A stretch of 64,000 nt of DNA from Mesorhizobium sp. L-2-11 (GCF_016756595.1 NZ_AP023257.1:3364001-3428000); one strand, 5' to 3'; numbered from the stretch's first letter, positions 9,443 through 19,009 are shown. Made by a program: numbers and translations. The notes: a model not told the origin generated them from the sequence alone.

Positions 9443-10462
9443 ATGACCGAATCAAAATCCATGATCCTTGGCTGCGCCGGGAAATCGCTCACACGCGAGG
9501 AAATCAATTTCTACCGCAACGAATGCCCGTGGGGATTCATCCTGTTTGCCCGCAACATCGGCGAGGCCGAGCAGATCCGCGATCTGGTCGCCGCGATGCG
9601 CGATTGTGTCGAGCGCCCGGACGCTCCGGTGTTCATCGACCAGGAAGGCGGCCGTGTGCAGCGCCTGCGGCCGCCGCTGGCACCGAATTATCCGGCCGGT
9701 GGCGCGCTCGGCGCCTTGTGGCGCAACGATCACGACGCCGGCAACCGCGCAGCATGGCTAATGGCGCGGCTGCATGCTTTCGACCTGCTGCGCTACGGCA
9801 TCACGGCTGATTGCCTGCCGGTGCTCGACGTGCCGATCGAGGGCGCCAGCGACGTCATCGGCGCGCGCGCCTATGGCAAAGAGCCCCGCGCCGTAATCGA
9901 ACTTGGCCGCGCCGCGGCGGAGGGCCTGATGTCGGGAGGCGTGCTGCCGGTGATGAAGCATATTCCCGGACATGGACGGGCCTTTGCCGACACGCATTTC
10001 GAACTGCCGACCGTCGATGCCTCGATGAGCGACTTGCAGCGGCATGATTTTGCCCCGTTCAGGGAACTCAATCATTTGCCGATGGCGATGACAGCACATG
10101 TCGTCTACAGCGCGATCGACCCGAAGAACCCGGCCACGATCTCCGGCAAGGTCATCGACGAGATCATCCGCGGCGAAATCGGCTTCGACGGGCTGCTGAT
10201 GAGCGACGACACCTCGATGAAGGCACTTTCTGGGGATTTCCCGACAAAGGCCGCGGCGATCCTTGCGGCGGGCTGCGATCTGGTCCTTCACTGCAACGGC
10301 GTTTTCGAGGAGATGGTTGGCATTGCGTCGCGCACAACGGGGCTTGAAGGCATGTCGCTGCAACGCGCGCAACGGGCACTGACCTATATCAAGAACCGCG
10401 ATCGGGCCGATGAAGCCGAGATACGCGCCGAATTCGCCACTTATTTCGATGCGGTGGCCTAG
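9443..10462 (+). CDS. nagZ: beta-N-acetylhexosaminidase NagZ (family GH3)
   Basis: A 339-aa cytoplasmic GH3 enzyme that removes GlcNAc from recycled anhydro-muropeptides. The substrate-binding text VFIDQEGGRVQRLR is near residue 70, the catalytic loop KHIPGHGRAFADTHFELP near 173-190 carries the Asp-His pair typical of NagZ, and the nucleophile-region Asp lies in LLMSDDTSMKAL. It has no signal peptide, as expected. It precedes scpAB, an order often seen in rhizobia, although a repeat element of about 70 bp lies between them. Confidence 0.93.
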   Translation: MTESKSMILGCAGKSLTREEINFYRNECPWGFILFARNIGEAEQIRDLVAAMRDCVERPDAPVFIDQEGGRVQRLRPPLAPNYPAGGALGALWRNDHDAGNRAAWLMARLHAFDLLRYGITADCLPVLDVPIEGASDVIGARAYGKEPRAVIELGRAAAEGLMSGGVLPVMKHIPGHGRAFADTHFELPTVDASMSDLQRHDFAPFRELNHLPMAMTAHVVYSAIDPKNPATISGKVIDEIIRGEIGFDGLLMSDDTSMKALSGDFPTKAAAILAAGCDLVLHCNGVFEEMVGIASRTTGLEGMSLQRAQRALTYIKNRDRADEAEIRAEFATYFDAVA

Positions 10463-10531
10463 ACCGTGATTCCAAACCGAAGGTCAGCGTAGCAAAAAGT
10501 GGGAGCCGGTTTTTCGGAACAGATCACGGTC
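10462..10531. repeat. 70-bp palindromic repeat element, copy 1
   Basis: The ends GACCGTGAT (10462) and ATCACGGTC (to 10531) are inverted repeats. The interior, read on the minus strand (CCGAAAAACCGGCTCCCACT, then GCTGACCTTCGG), matches the element at 19010-19080 in opposite orientation. It begins on the last base of the nagZ stop codon. It belongs to a dispersed rhizobial intergenic repeat family with copies also at 19010 and, degenerate, at 20036. Confidence 0.8.
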
Positions 10532-10567
10532 AAACAAGAAGATTAAAAGCAAAGGACGCGACAGGAA

Positions 10568-11410
10568 GTGGCGGAAACGTTGGACAGTAAGGCCGGCAAG
10601 GCCGCACCGATGGACCGTCTTTGGGCCGAGAACGACGATTCGCGGCTGACCGGCGATCCCGCGCTGGTCGTCGATGTCGACGGTTTCGAGGGCCCGCTCG
10701 ATCTTCTGCTGCATCTTGCCCGCAACCAGAAGGTCGATCTGTCGCGCATCTCGATCCTGGCGCTGGCCGAGCAATATCTGGCCTTTGTCGAAAAGGTGAG
10801 GGCGCTCAGGCTGGAGCTTGCCGCCGATTATCTGGTGATGGCGGCGTGGCTGGCGTTTCTCAAGTCGAAGCTTTTGATCCCCAAGCAACCCGGCGATGAC
10901 GGTGAAAGCGGCGAGGAACTGGCGGCGGTGCTGCAATTCCGGTTGAAGCGGCTGGAGGCGATGCGCGACGCGGCGGCACGCCTGGTCAACCGCAACCGGC
11001 TCGGACGCGACGTGTTCGCCCGCGGTATGCCGGAAATGGTCATCGTCGAGAAACGCAACGCCTATTCGGCCTCGCTCTACGATCTGCTGACCGCCTATGC
11101 GGCGCAACGCCAGAAGCAGGCGATCACCAATGTGACGATCGCCAGGCGCGGTGTGTGGTCGCTCAAGGATGCGCGCGACATCCTGAACAGGCTGATCGGC
11201 ACGCTTGCCGACTGGACGGCGCTGGACAGTTTCCTGGTCGAATATCTGACCGACCCGGACGAGCGGCGTACGGCGGTTGCCAGTTCGTTTGCGGCGACGC
11301 TGGAACTGGTGCGCGAAGGCAAAATGGAAATGCGGCAGGACGAGGTGTTCGCGCCGCTCTACCTGCGCGGTCGTGCGCAAGGCATCAGGGCAGTTGAGGT
11401 GGCATCATGA
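10568..11410 (+). CDS. scpA: segregation and condensation protein A (ScpA kleisin)
   Basis: A 280-aa kleisin subunit of the SMC-ScpAB chromosome condensation complex. The family signature FEGPLDLLLHLARNQKVDLSRI lies at residues 39-60, followed by YLVMAAWLAFLKSKLLIPK. The start is GTG 10568 with AAAGGA 11 bases upstream. An in-frame ATG 14 codons later is an alternative. The stop overlaps the scpB start (ATGA at 11407-11410), so the two are translationally coupled. Confidence 0.93.
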   Translation: MAETLDSKAGKAAPMDRLWAENDDSRLTGDPALVVDVDGFEGPLDLLLHLARNQKVDLSRISILALAEQYLAFVEKVRALRLELAADYLVMAAWLAFLKSKLLIPKQPGDDGESGEELAAVLQFRLKRLEAMRDAAARLVNRNRLGRDVFARGMPEMVIVEKRNAYSASLYDLLTAYAAQRQKQAITNVTIARRGVWSLKDARDILNRLIGTLADWTALDSFLVEYLTDPDERRTAVASSFAATLELVREGKMEMRQDEVFAPLYLRGRAQGIRAVEVAS

Positions 11411-12186
11411 GCGAGCGCGCCAACGCTTCGGTCATTCCGTTCAAGGTCGAAGACGAGACCGAAGACGACGTGCTCGCCGATGTGCCGGCAGAAAGCCAGG
11501 TCCAGAACCTGTCCCAGAATCCCGGCGAGCGGCTGCATATGGCGGAAGCCGTGCGCATGGCCGAGGCGATCGTTTTCGCCAGCGCCGAACCGGTCAGCGA
11601 AAAACAGCTTGCCGCGCGCCTGCCCGACGGCATCAATATTGCCGCGGCGATGGCTGAACTGCAGCAGATTTATGCGCGGCGTGGCGTCAATCTGGTGCGC
11701 GTTGGCGATGCCTGGGCGTTCCGCACCGCCGGCGATCTCGCTTTCCTGATGAGCCGCGACACGGTGCAGCAGAAGAAGCTTTCCCGTGCGGCGCTCGAAG
11801 TGCTGGCGATCATCGCCTACCACCAGCCGGTGACGCGCGCCGAGATCGAGGATATCAGAGGCGTCGAGACCTCGAAGGGCACGCTGGACACGCTGATGGA
11901 AACCGAATGGGTGAAGATGCGCGGCCGGCGCCGCACGCCCGGCCGTCCCGTCACCTACGGCACGTCAGACATCTTCCTCGACCATTTCGCGTTGGAGGAG
12001 ATCCGCGATCTCCCCGGCATGGAGGAATTGAAGGGTGCTGGGCTGCTTTCGGGCCGCATGCCGTCGAATTTTTCCATTCCGCTGCCGCCGGCCGACCCGG
12101 ATGCGCTGACCGACGACGAGGATCCGCTGACCGACATCGACCTTGAGGAACTCGGCCTGTTGACGCCGCGCGTCGAGGAAGATTGA
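11407..12186 (+). CDS. scpB: segregation and condensation protein B (ScpB)
   Basis: A 259-aa winged-helix partner of ScpA. The conserved ALEVLAIIAYHQPVTRAEIE and GRPVTYGTSDIFLDHF are present at about residues 120-195. The N-terminal 40 residues and the acidic C-terminus (DDEDPLTDIDLEELG) are extensions common in alphaproteobacteria. Its ATG overlaps the scpA stop by four bases. tatA starts 178 bases downstream, probably from its own promoter. Confidence 0.93.
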   Translation: MSERANASVIPFKVEDETEDDVLADVPAESQVQNLSQNPGERLHMAEAVRMAEAIVFASAEPVSEKQLAARLPDGINIAAAMAELQQIYARRGVNLVRVGDAWAFRTAGDLAFLMSRDTVQQKKLSRAALEVLAIIAYHQPVTRAEIEDIRGVETSKGTLDTLMETEWVKMRGRRRTPGRPVTYGTSDIFLDHFALEEIRDLPGMEELKGAGLLSGRMPSNFSIPLPPADPDALTDDEDPLTDIDLEELGLLTPRVEED

Positions 12187-12364
12187 TCGCAAAGACGTGC
12201 CGAAAGCGATTGGTGTTTAGCGGCTGCGCCGATAGGTAGCGGGCTGCGGCGCCGAAACTGCGTGACTTCGGCCACTCATTTATAAACTCTGTCGCGGTTA
12301 TGTTTGAATCCCGGCGCGAAAGCGCATAGATCATCGTCAGAGAAAACTTTCGAGAGAGATTGTT

Positions 12365-12586
12365 ATGGGTTCATTTTCGATTTGGCATTGGCTGATCGTG
12401 CTGGTGATCGTGCTGCTGGTGTTCGGTCGCGGCAAGATTCCCGAGCTGATGGGTGACATGGCCAAAGGTATCAAGAGCTTCAAGAAGGGCATGGCCGACG
12501 ACGACGTTGCCGAGGACAAGCGCACCGTCGAGCACCGTGCCGACGAAACCGTTTCGGCAGCGAAGGAAAAGGCCAGCAAGAGCTGA
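12365..12586 (+). CDS. tatA: Tat translocase subunit TatA
   Basis: A 73-aa single-pass protein of the twin-arginine translocase. It has a short N-terminal membrane helix ([16 protein letters not shown]), the hinge [17 protein letters not shown] and an amphipathic helix, then a charged tail. ATG 12365 follows TCGAGAGAG, an adequate ribosome-binding site. It leads the tatABC cluster, with 29 bases to tatB. Confidence 0.95.
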   Translation: MGSFSIWHWLIVLVIVLLVFGRGKIPELMGDMAKGIKSFKKGMADDDVAEDKRTVEHRADETVSAAKEKASKS

Positions 12587-12615
12587 GCCCAAAACTTTAG
12601 TCGGAACGTATCGCC

Positions 12616-13293
12616 ATGTTCGACATCGGCTGGACCGAGATGCTGGTGATCGCGATCGTCATGATCGTGGTCGTCGGGCCCAAGGATTTGCCCAAGATGC
12701 TGCGCACTTTCGGCCGCACGACGGCGAAGATGCGCGGCATGGCAGCCGACTTCCAGAAACAGTTCAACGATGCGCTGAAGGAGGCCGAGCTTGACGACGT
12801 CAAGAAGTCGGTCGATTCACTCAGAAGCCTCAACCCGGCCGCCGAGATCAGGAAACAGCTCAACCCGTTCGAGCAGGCGGCGGCCGACGTCCGTTCAGGC
12901 GTCGACGCGGTGATGAAGCCGAAGCCGGCTGCAGACCCGGTCGCGCCGGCTGCTTCAACGCAGGATGCCGAGCTGAACAACGGCGCGACGGTGCTGCCGG
13001 GCGTCAAAGCCCCGGAAGCGGCGCCGGCGGCGCCGACCTTTCCGGCAATGACCGATGGTTCGGTGACACCGCCGGTCGCGACGGCGATGCCGGCCGCATC
13101 GCAAAAGACCTCGGCGGCGAAGACGAAGGGCGCGCCAGCGAAAGCGATGCCAGCCCCCAAGACCGCAGCGAAGCCAGCGCCAAAACCTGCTGTGACAAAG
13201 ACCGCGGCTAAAAAGGCCGAGCCGAAGCCTGCACCGGCAGCGGTGAAGAAGCCGGCTGCAGCCGCCAAAAAGACGGCGGGAGCCGCCAAGTGA
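12616..13293 (+). CDS. tatB: Tat translocase subunit TatB
   Basis: A 225-aa TatB. The N-terminus MFDIGWTEMLVIAIVMIVV and the hinge VGPKDLPKMLRTFGR are typical, with the conserved Glu in the membrane helix that contacts TatC. Beyond residue about 100 the tail becomes Ala/Pro/Lys-rich and low-complexity, longer than in enteric TatB but usual in rhizobia. The stop codon overlaps the GTG start of tatC. Confidence 0.93.
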   Translation: MFDIGWTEMLVIAIVMIVVVGPKDLPKMLRTFGRTTAKMRGMAADFQKQFNDALKEAELDDVKKSVDSLRSLNPAAEIRKQLNPFEQAAADVRSGVDAVMKPKPAADPVAPAASTQDAELNNGATVLPGVKAPEAAPAAPTFPAMTDGSVTPPVATAMPAASQKTSAAKTKGAPAKAMPAPKTAAKPAPKPAVTKTAAKKAEPKPAPAAVKKPAAAAKKTAGAAK

Positions 13294-14147
13294 GCATTTC
13301 GGAAAAGGACGAGATCGACAAGTCGGCGGCTCCGCTGATGGAACATCTGATCGAGTTGCGCCGGCGGCTGATGTGGTCGATCGGCGGGTTCTTCGTCGCC
13401 TTCCTGTTCTGCTTCTTCTTCGCCAAGCAGTTGTTCAACCTGTTGGTCATCCCATTCAAATGGGCGACGCAATGGGCAGGGCTCGACCCGCTCAAGGTCG
13501 AACTGATCTACACGGCGCCGCAGGAATTCTTCTTCACCCAGGTCAAGCTGGCGATGTTCGGTGGCATGGTGATCGCCTTTCCGCTGATCGCCACGCAGAT
13601 CTACAAATTCATCGCGCCCGGCCTCTACAAGAATGAACGCAACGCCTTCCTGCCGTTCCTGATCGCTTCGCCGATCCTGTTCCTGATGGGCGCGTCGTTG
13701 GTCTATTTCTTCTTCACGCCGATGGTGATGTGGTTCTTCCTCGCCATGCAGCAGACCGGCACCGACGACCAGGTGCAGATTTCGCTGCTGCCGAAAGTGT
13801 CGGAATATCTCAGCCTGATCATGACGCTGATCTTCTCCTTCGGGCTGGTGTTCCAGTTGCCGGTGGTGACCAGCCTGATGACGCGGGTGGGCATGCTGTC
13901 GTCCGAGGCGCTGGTCGAAAAGCGCAAATGGGCAATCGTCATCGCCTTCGTCGTCGCGGCTATCCTGACGCCGCCCGACCCGATAAGCCAGATCGGTCTG
14001 GCCGTTCCCACGATCCTTCTCTACGAGGTCTCGATCTGGTCGGCCCGGCTGATCGAGCGCAGCAAGGAACGGGAACGTCTGGCGCGCGAGAAGCGGGAGG
14101 CTGCGGAAGCGGCGGCCGAAAAGTCGGCGGACGCGTCGTCGACCTAG
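13290..14147 (+). CDS. tatC: Tat translocase subunit TatC
   Basis: A 285-aa polytopic receptor of the twin-arginine pathway with about six membrane helices. It has the conserved cytoplasmic N-terminal text MEHLIELRRRLMWS that binds the twin-arginine motif, and FLPFLIASPILFLMG in the loop region. Start is GTG 13290 inside the overlap GTGA with the tatB stop, which implies coupled translation. Confidence 0.95.
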   Translation: MSISEKDEIDKSAAPLMEHLIELRRRLMWSIGGFFVAFLFCFFFAKQLFNLLVIPFKWATQWAGLDPLKVELIYTAPQEFFFTQVKLAMFGGMVIAFPLIATQIYKFIAPGLYKNERNAFLPFLIASPILFLMGASLVYFFFTPMVMWFFLAMQQTGTDDQVQISLLPKVSEYLSLIMTLIFSFGLVFQLPVVTSLMTRVGMLSSEALVEKRKWAIVIAFVVAAILTPPDPISQIGLAVPTILLYEVSIWSARLIERSKERERLAREKREAAEAAAEKSADASST

Positions 14148-14184
14148 GCTGGCCTGAGGCCATTATTTTCAGGTTTGCGGGACA

Positions 14185-14343
14185 GCGCCCCCCTCTGTCC
14201 TGCCGGACATCTCCCCCACAAGGAGGGAGAATGGCAGCTTCGCCGACGGCTCACTTCTTGGATTCTGGAGATTGGCGAAAGTCGTGATGACAGCCGATCT
14301 CCCCACCCGTGGGGGAGATGTCCGGCAGGACAAAGGGGGGCGC
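14185..14343. repeat. MITE-like inverted-repeat element between tatC and serS
   Basis: Imperfect inverted arms of about 36 bases bound the element. The left arm starts GCGCCCCCCT followed by GTCCTGCCGGACATCTCCCC. The right arm is its complement, ending GGGGGGCGC at 14343. The interior of about 90 bases contains GATTCTGGAGATTGGCGAAA. Such GC-rich elements are dispersed in intergenic regions of Mesorhizobium genomes. It carries no gene and would fold into a long hairpin in the RNA. It makes the serS frame appear open further upstream. Confidence 0.75.
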
Positions 14344-14423
14344 GAGGGAACTCGATGTTCACATCTTGCATCGGTCAAGGATGCGGTTTACGCCCCTCTA
14401 GCCTACTTGAGGACGAAAAAACC

Positions 14424-15728
14424 ATGCTTGACATCAAATGGATTCGTGACAATCCGAAGGCCCTTGTCGAGGCGCTCCAGAAGCGCTCGTGGCCGGCTGC
14501 GGAGGCACAGTCCACTGTCGATGATCTGATCGCCAGGGACGAGGCGCGGCGCGAACATCTGACCGAACTGCAGACCAGGCAGGAGCGCCGCAATGCCGCC
14601 TCGAGAGAAATCGGCAACGCCATGCGCTCGGGCGATGCCGCCCTTGCCGAAAGACTGAAAGCTGAGGTTGGCGAGATCAAGGCCTTCATCCAGAACGGCG
14701 AGGCGCGCGAACGCGAGCTCGACAAGGCGCTGAACGACGCTTTGGCGGTGCTGCCCAACGTGCCGCTCGACGATGTGCCGGTCGGCAAGGACGAGCACGA
14801 CAACGTCGTCAAGCGCATCGTCGGCAATGTGCCGGCTCGCCCGAACTGGGTGAAGGAGCATTTCGAGATCGGCGAAGCGCTCGGCATGATGGATTTTGAG
14901 CGGGCGGTGAAACTGTCCGGTTCGCGGTTCACCGTGCTCAAGGGCGGACTGGCACGGATGGAGCGCGCGCTCGGCCAGTTCATGCTGGACCTGCATACGA
15001 CCGAGCATGGCTACCAGGAGATCCAGCCGCCGCTGATGGTGCGCGACGAAGCTCTTTTCGGTACCGGGCAACTGCCGAAGTTCGAGGAGGATCTGTTCTT
15101 CGCCTCGCGTGGAGATGGCAGGCTTGGCCTCATTCCCACCGCCGAAGTGCCGCTGACCAATCTTGTGCGCGAAGACATCACGCCGCATGAGAAACTGCCT
15201 CTGCGCTATACCGCGCTGACGCCGTGCTTCCGCTCGGAAGCGGGCTCGGCCGGGCGTGACACGCGTGGCATGCTGCGCCAGCACCAGTTCTACAAGGTCG
15301 AACTTGTGTCGATCACCGACCAGGACACCTCGCTTGCCGAGCACGAGCGGATGACCGAATGCGCCGAGGAAGTGCTGAAGCGGCTCGGCCTGCCGTTCCG
15401 CACGGTGACGCTGTGCACTGGTGACATGGGCTTTGGCGCGGGCAAGACCTATGACATCGAGGTCTGGCTGCCGGGCCAGAACGCCTATCGCGAGATTTCG
15501 TCCTGCTCGGTCTGTGGCGATTTCCAGGCGCGGCGCATGGATGCCCGCTACAAGGACAAGGACGGCAAGGGCAACCGCTTCGCCCACACGCTGAACGGTT
15601 CCGGCACCGCCGTCGGCCGCGCTCTTATTGCTGTCATCGAAAACTACCAGAATGAGGATGGCAGCGTAACCATTCCTGAAGCGCTTCGGCCTTACATGGG
15701 CGGTCTGGAAAAGATCGAATCGAGATAA
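14424..15728 (+). CDS. serS: seryl-tRNA synthetase
   Basis: A 434-aa class II synthetase. It has the N-terminal antiparallel coiled-coil arm (residues about 25-105), motif 2 in [23 protein letters not shown] and motif 3 in [22 protein letters not shown] 14424 ([14 protein letters not shown]) is preceded by GAGGAC at a fair distance. The open frame upstream runs through a MITE-like repeat and is not coding. Its TAA shares one base with the surE start. Confidence 0.95.
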   Translation: MLDIKWIRDNPKALVEALQKRSWPAAEAQSTVDDLIARDEARREHLTELQTRQERRNAASREIGNAMRSGDAALAERLKAEVGEIKAFIQNGEARERELDKALNDALAVLPNVPLDDVPVGKDEHDNVVKRIVGNVPARPNWVKEHFEIGEALGMMDFERAVKLSGSRFTVLKGGLARMERALGQFMLDLHTTEHGYQEIQPPLMVRDEALFGTGQLPKFEEDLFFASRGDGRLGLIPTAEVPLTNLVREDITPHEKLPLRYTALTPCFRSEAGSAGRDTRGMLRQHQFYKVELVSITDQDTSLAEHERMTECAEEVLKRLGLPFRTVTLCTGDMGFGAGKTYDIEVWLPGQNAYREISSCSVCGDFQARRMDARYKDKDGKGNRFAHTLNGSGTAVGRALIAVIENYQNEDGSVTIPEALRPYMGGLEKIESR

Positions 15729-16486
15729 TGCGCATCCTCCTAACCAATGATGACGGCATCCATGCCGAGGGCCTTGCATCGCTCGAACGCATCGCCCGCA
15801 CGCTGTCGGACGATGTCTGGGTGGTGGCGCCGGAGCAGGACCAGTCCGGCTACGCGCATTCGCTGTCGATCTCGGAGCCGCTGCGCCTGAGAAAGATCGG
15901 CGAAAAGCACTTTGCCGTGCGCGGCACGCCGACCGACTGCGTCATCATGGGCGTGAAAAAGATCCTGCCCGCAGCGCCAGACCTGATCCTTTCCGGGGTC
16001 AATTCCGGCGCCAACATCGCCGACGACGTCACCTATTCGGGCACCGTTGCCGGCGCCATGGAAGGCGCGCTGCTCGGCGTGCGATCGATCGCGCTCAGCC
16101 AGGCTTATTCCTATGTCGGCGAGGATCGCCTCGTCCCTTACGAAACCACCGAGGCGCTGGCGCCGGCGCTGCTCAAAAAGCTGGTCGCCATGCCGCTGCC
16201 GGATGGCGTGCTGCTCAACGTCAATTTTCCGAATTGCCTTCCCGAAGAGATCGCCGGCACGGTCGTCACCTCGCAAGGCAAGCTCGTCCACAGCCTGTGG
16301 GTCGACGAGCGCCGCGACGGCCGCGGGCTTCCCTATTACTGGCTGCGCTTCGGCCGCGAGCTGGTCGAGGGCAAGCAAGGCACTGATCTCCATGCCATGC
16401 GCAACCGGCAGGTGTCGGTGACACCGCTGCAGCTCGATCTCACAGCGCATGAAATTCGCGATCAACTGACCAAGGCGCTCGCATGA
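15728..16486 (+). CDS. surE: 5'/3'-nucleotidase SurE
   Basis: A 252-aa survival protein E, a metal-dependent nucleoside monophosphatase. The N-terminal metal site [16 protein letters not shown] (Asp-Asp), the Ser-loop [14 protein letters not shown] and the [25 protein letters not shown] motif are all present. ATG 15728 overlaps the serS stop by one base, and its own stop overlaps pcm (ATGA). serS-surE-pcm therefore form one transcript. Confidence 0.95.
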   Translation: MRILLTNDDGIHAEGLASLERIARTLSDDVWVVAPEQDQSGYAHSLSISEPLRLRKIGEKHFAVRGTPTDCVIMGVKKILPAAPDLILSGVNSGANIADDVTYSGTVAGAMEGALLGVRSIALSQAYSYVGEDRLVPYETTEALAPALLKKLVAMPLPDGVLLNVNFPNCLPEEIAGTVVTSQGKLVHSLWVDERRDGRGLPYYWLRFGRELVEGKQGTDLHAMRNRQVSVTPLQLDLTAHEIRDQLTKALA

Positions 16487-17148
16487 ACCTGAACCATGGT
16501 CCGACGGTCGATGACCGCGAAGGCTTCGCCGCTTTCCTGCTCCGCCTGCGTGGCAAGGGTGTGGTGCCGAAGGCGCTGATCGCCGCCTTCGAGGCGACGC
16601 CGCGGCGCGGCTTCCTGGCCGCACAGTTCCATCCGATCGCCTGGTCGGACCGCATGCTGCCGATCGAATGCGGCGAGGCGATCGAGGGCGCCGATCTGCA
16701 AGCCGCGGTGATCGCAGCACTTGCCATCGAACCGGGCAACCGGGTGCTCGAGATCGGCACCGGGTCAGGCTACACGGCAGCGGTGATGTCGCGGCTCGCC
16801 GCGCGCGTCGTCACCATCGACCGCTACAAGACGCTGGTCGAGCAGGCCAAACAGCGCTTCGAGGCGCTCGGCATCGGCAATGTCATCGTGCGCCAGGCGG
16901 ACGGCTCCAACGGACTGGCCAATGAAGCGCCGTTCGACCGTATCGTCGCATGGGCGGCCTTCGACAGCCTGCCGCGCTTCCTGCTTGATCAATTGTCGAG
17001 CGGCGGCATCGTCATCGCCCCGATCGGACCCGAGGAGGGCGAGCAGGTGCTGGCCAAACTGACCAAGGTCGGCAGCCGCTTCGAACGCGAGGACATCGGT
17101 CTGGTACGCCTGCAGCCGATCCTGCGCAGCGTAGCCGCCGTCATCTAG
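16483..17148 (+). CDS. pcm: protein-L-isoaspartate O-methyltransferase
   Basis: A 221-aa SAM-dependent enzyme that repairs isoaspartyl residues. Motif I reads [19 protein letters not shown] (about residues 88-106). The family-specific [15 protein letters not shown] region appears upstream in place of the usual ISQP text, and [18 protein letters not shown] forms the later motifs. It is translationally coupled to surE, a very common pairing. The LysM/M23 gene follows after a 198-base gap that contains possible regulatory sites. Confidence 0.92.
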   Translation: MNLNHGPTVDDREGFAAFLLRLRGKGVVPKALIAAFEATPRRGFLAAQFHPIAWSDRMLPIECGEAIEGADLQAAVIAALAIEPGNRVLEIGTGSGYTAAVMSRLAARVVTIDRYKTLVEQAKQRFEALGIGNVIVRQADGSNGLANEAPFDRIVAWAAFDSLPRFLLDQLSSGGIVIAPIGPEEGEQVLAKLTKVGSRFEREDIGLVRLQPILRSVAAVI

Positions 17149-17276
17149 GATCTGTCGATGTTCAGGTGATGCCCGCAACTCACCTGTCTGGTCGGTCTCC
17201 GGCTTACCTGAGCTGAATCACACCCGTTCGTGCAGCTTTAAATATTTTAAGAAAATTTGCGTCTGATTCTAGAGGT

Positions 17277-17307
17277 TTAACCGGCCGGTAACATTAACGC
17301 GCTTTAA
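17277..17307 (+). promoter_or_regulatory. TTAA-rich box, possible CtrA sites upstream of the NlpD-like gene
   Basis: TTAA (17277-17280), then CCGGCCG and GTAA (17288-17291) give a near match to the alphaproteobacterial CtrA consensus TTAA-N7-TTAA. A second pair, TTAA-N6-TTAA, lies at 17294-17307. CtrA control would fit a cell-division gene 40 bases downstream. The match is imperfect, so this is tentative. Confidence 0.35.
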
Positions 17308-17346
17308 TCACGGTCAGTCTGTACCGGGTATCTGCGGGTAAATGCG

Positions 17347-18852
17347 ATGCAATTCAGTATTTTGAAGGCAAACGGACGCAACCTGGCGCGGGGTATCGCC
17401 GTCCTGATGGTTGCGGGCACCGCGGCGGGATGCAGTTCCCAAGTCTCGCGGTTCAACAGCGTCGACGACGTCTTCACGTCGTCCACAAACAACCAGCGCG
17501 CCATCATCGACAAGCAGGATGCCGCCCAGCCATATCCCGGCGATGCCGCGGTTTCGGCTGCGCCGCTCGACGGCAGCCACACCCAGTCGGTAAGCCGTTC
17601 AAGCCTTGAACCGGTCACGACGCAGCAATTGCCGCCGGTCGATCAGGCGCAGCCAGCTACCGCGTCGGCGCCCGCCGCCCGTCCGGCTCGCACCGCTACG
17701 GCGCCAGCCGCTCCCCGGGTCGACCGGACTGCGACCGCAACCGTGGCAAAGCCGTTCAAAGAGTCACGGCCCGATGCTCCGCGCATGGCGACGGCGAGCG
17801 GCGAACCGCGTGCAGCCGAGATCATCGTCAAGGACGGCGAGACAATTTCCGGCCTGTCGCGGCGCTACGGCGTGCCCGCCGACGCGCTGATGAAGGTCAA
17901 TGGGCTAAGCGCGACCAACGGGCTGAAGACTGGCCAGAAGATTGTCATTCCGGCCTATGCCTATTCGGGCAAGAAACCGGCGCCGAAGCTTGCCGACGCC
18001 AAGCCCGCGAACGACACCAAACACGATTTGCCGGCCAAGGCGCCGGAGATGGTGGCCGTGCTGCCGCAGCAGCCCAAGCTCAAGGAGGGCAAGTCCGCCG
18101 CGCAGGTGGATGCATCGGCCGCGGCAAGCCAGCCGAAGGACGCCGCACCCAAGGCGGCTGGTGCCGGTGGGTCCTATACCGTCCAGCAGGGTGATACGCT
18201 GTCGGCCATCGCCAGGAAGACCGGCGTCGGCGTGGTTGCGTTGAAGCAGGCGAACGGCATGCAGGACGGTCTGCTCAAGATCGGCCAGACATTGAAGGTG
18301 CCGGCCGGCGGCACCGCGACAGTTGCCAGCGCCAGGCCGGCAAAGGTCGATCCGGTTACGACTGCCACCACCCCGCCTGCGCCAAAGACCACGCCGTCGG
18401 AGACGCTCGCCGCCTACACGCCGCCGAAGAAGGATGCGAAGCTCATCCAGCAGGCCGAGGACGACGACGCGGTCGCGCCAAATGCCACCGGTATCGGCAA
18501 GATGCGCTGGCCGGTGCGCGGCCGCGTGATCTCCAGCTTTGGCGGCGGCAAGGACGGTGTCGACATCGCCGTGCCGGAAGGAACGCCAGTCAAGGCGGCC
18601 GAGAACGGCGTCGTCATCTATGCCGGCGATGGCCTCAAGGAATTCGGCAACACGGTGCTGGTGCGCCACGAGAACGGTTTGGTCACAGTCTATGGCCACG
18701 CCCGTTCGATCGAGGTCCAGCGCGGCCAGAAGGTCAAGCGCGGCCAGGAAATCGCGCAGTCCGGCATGAGCGGCACCACCGACTCGCCGAAACTGCATTT
18801 CGAAGTGCGCAAGAATTCGGCGCCGGTCGATCCTTCGACCTATCTTGAATGA
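17347..18852 (+). CDS. NlpD/DipM-like LysM-LytM lipoprotein, apparently non-catalytic
   Basis: A 501-aa lipoprotein with lipobox TAAGC (Cys29), a Pro/Ala linker, two LysM peptidoglycan-binding domains (about 158-205 and 275-322) and a C-terminal LytM/M23 domain (about 386-500). The LytM zinc site is degenerate. The first histidine is missing (FGGGKDGVDIAVPEGTP) and the HxH motif reads KLHFEVR. NlpD and EnvC share this pattern and act as activators of cell-wall amidases rather than as hydrolases. A septal role is inferred. It lies downstream of surE-pcm, as in many proteobacteria. Confidence 0.88.
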   Translation: MQFSILKANGRNLARGIAVLMVAGTAAGCSSQVSRFNSVDDVFTSSTNNQRAIIDKQDAAQPYPGDAAVSAAPLDGSHTQSVSRSSLEPVTTQQLPPVDQAQPATASAPAARPARTATAPAAPRVDRTATATVAKPFKESRPDAPRMATASGEPRAAEIIVKDGETISGLSRRYGVPADALMKVNGLSATNGLKTGQKIVIPAYAYSGKKPAPKLADAKPANDTKHDLPAKAPEMVAVLPQQPKLKEGKSAAQVDASAAASQPKDAAPKAAGAGGSYTVQQGDTLSAIARKTGVGVVALKQANGMQDGLLKIGQTLKVPAGGTATVASARPAKVDPVTTATTPPAPKTTPSETLAAYTPPKKDAKLIQQAEDDDAVAPNATGIGKMRWPVRGRVISSFGGGKDGVDIAVPEGTPVKAAENGVVIYAGDGLKEFGNTVLVRHENGLVTVYGHARSIEVQRGQKVKRGQEIAQSGMSGTTDSPKLHFEVRKNSAPVDPSTYLE

Positions 18853-18915
18853 AGAAAGTCGATCCTTCGACCTACCTTGAGTAGGCAAGACGATCCTTCG
18901 ACCTATCTTGAATAG
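18826..18915 (+). repeat. three tandem copies of the gene's last codons
   Basis: The sequence CGATCCTTCGACCTATCTTGA, which encodes the C-terminal DPSTYLE plus stop, recurs after the stop codon at about 18858 and 18889, with periods of 32 and 31 bases. The two downstream copies are noncoding. Slippage has duplicated the end of the gene into its 3' untranslated region. Confidence 0.85.
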
Positions 18916-18967
18916 AACAAGAAAAGCGATTGCGGGCCGCCTGACCTCCAGTCCGGCCCGCCGGCTC

Positions 18968-18995
18968 AGCCCGCTCCGCAAGGGGCGGGCTTTTT
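18968..18995 (+). terminator. Rho-independent terminator after the NlpD-like gene
   Basis: AGCCCGC at 18968 pairs with GCGGGCT near 18985-18991, with a loop of about 10 bases, followed by TTTTT and C. The gene on the other side is convergent. Confidence 0.8.
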
Positions 18996-19009
18996 CAGTG
19001 GCTTTTCCG

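Noticed and set aside
14175..14423. N-terminal extension of seryl-tRNA synthetase
   Set aside because: It is translated from the MITE-like repeat, while the family N-terminus begins at MLDIKW (14424).
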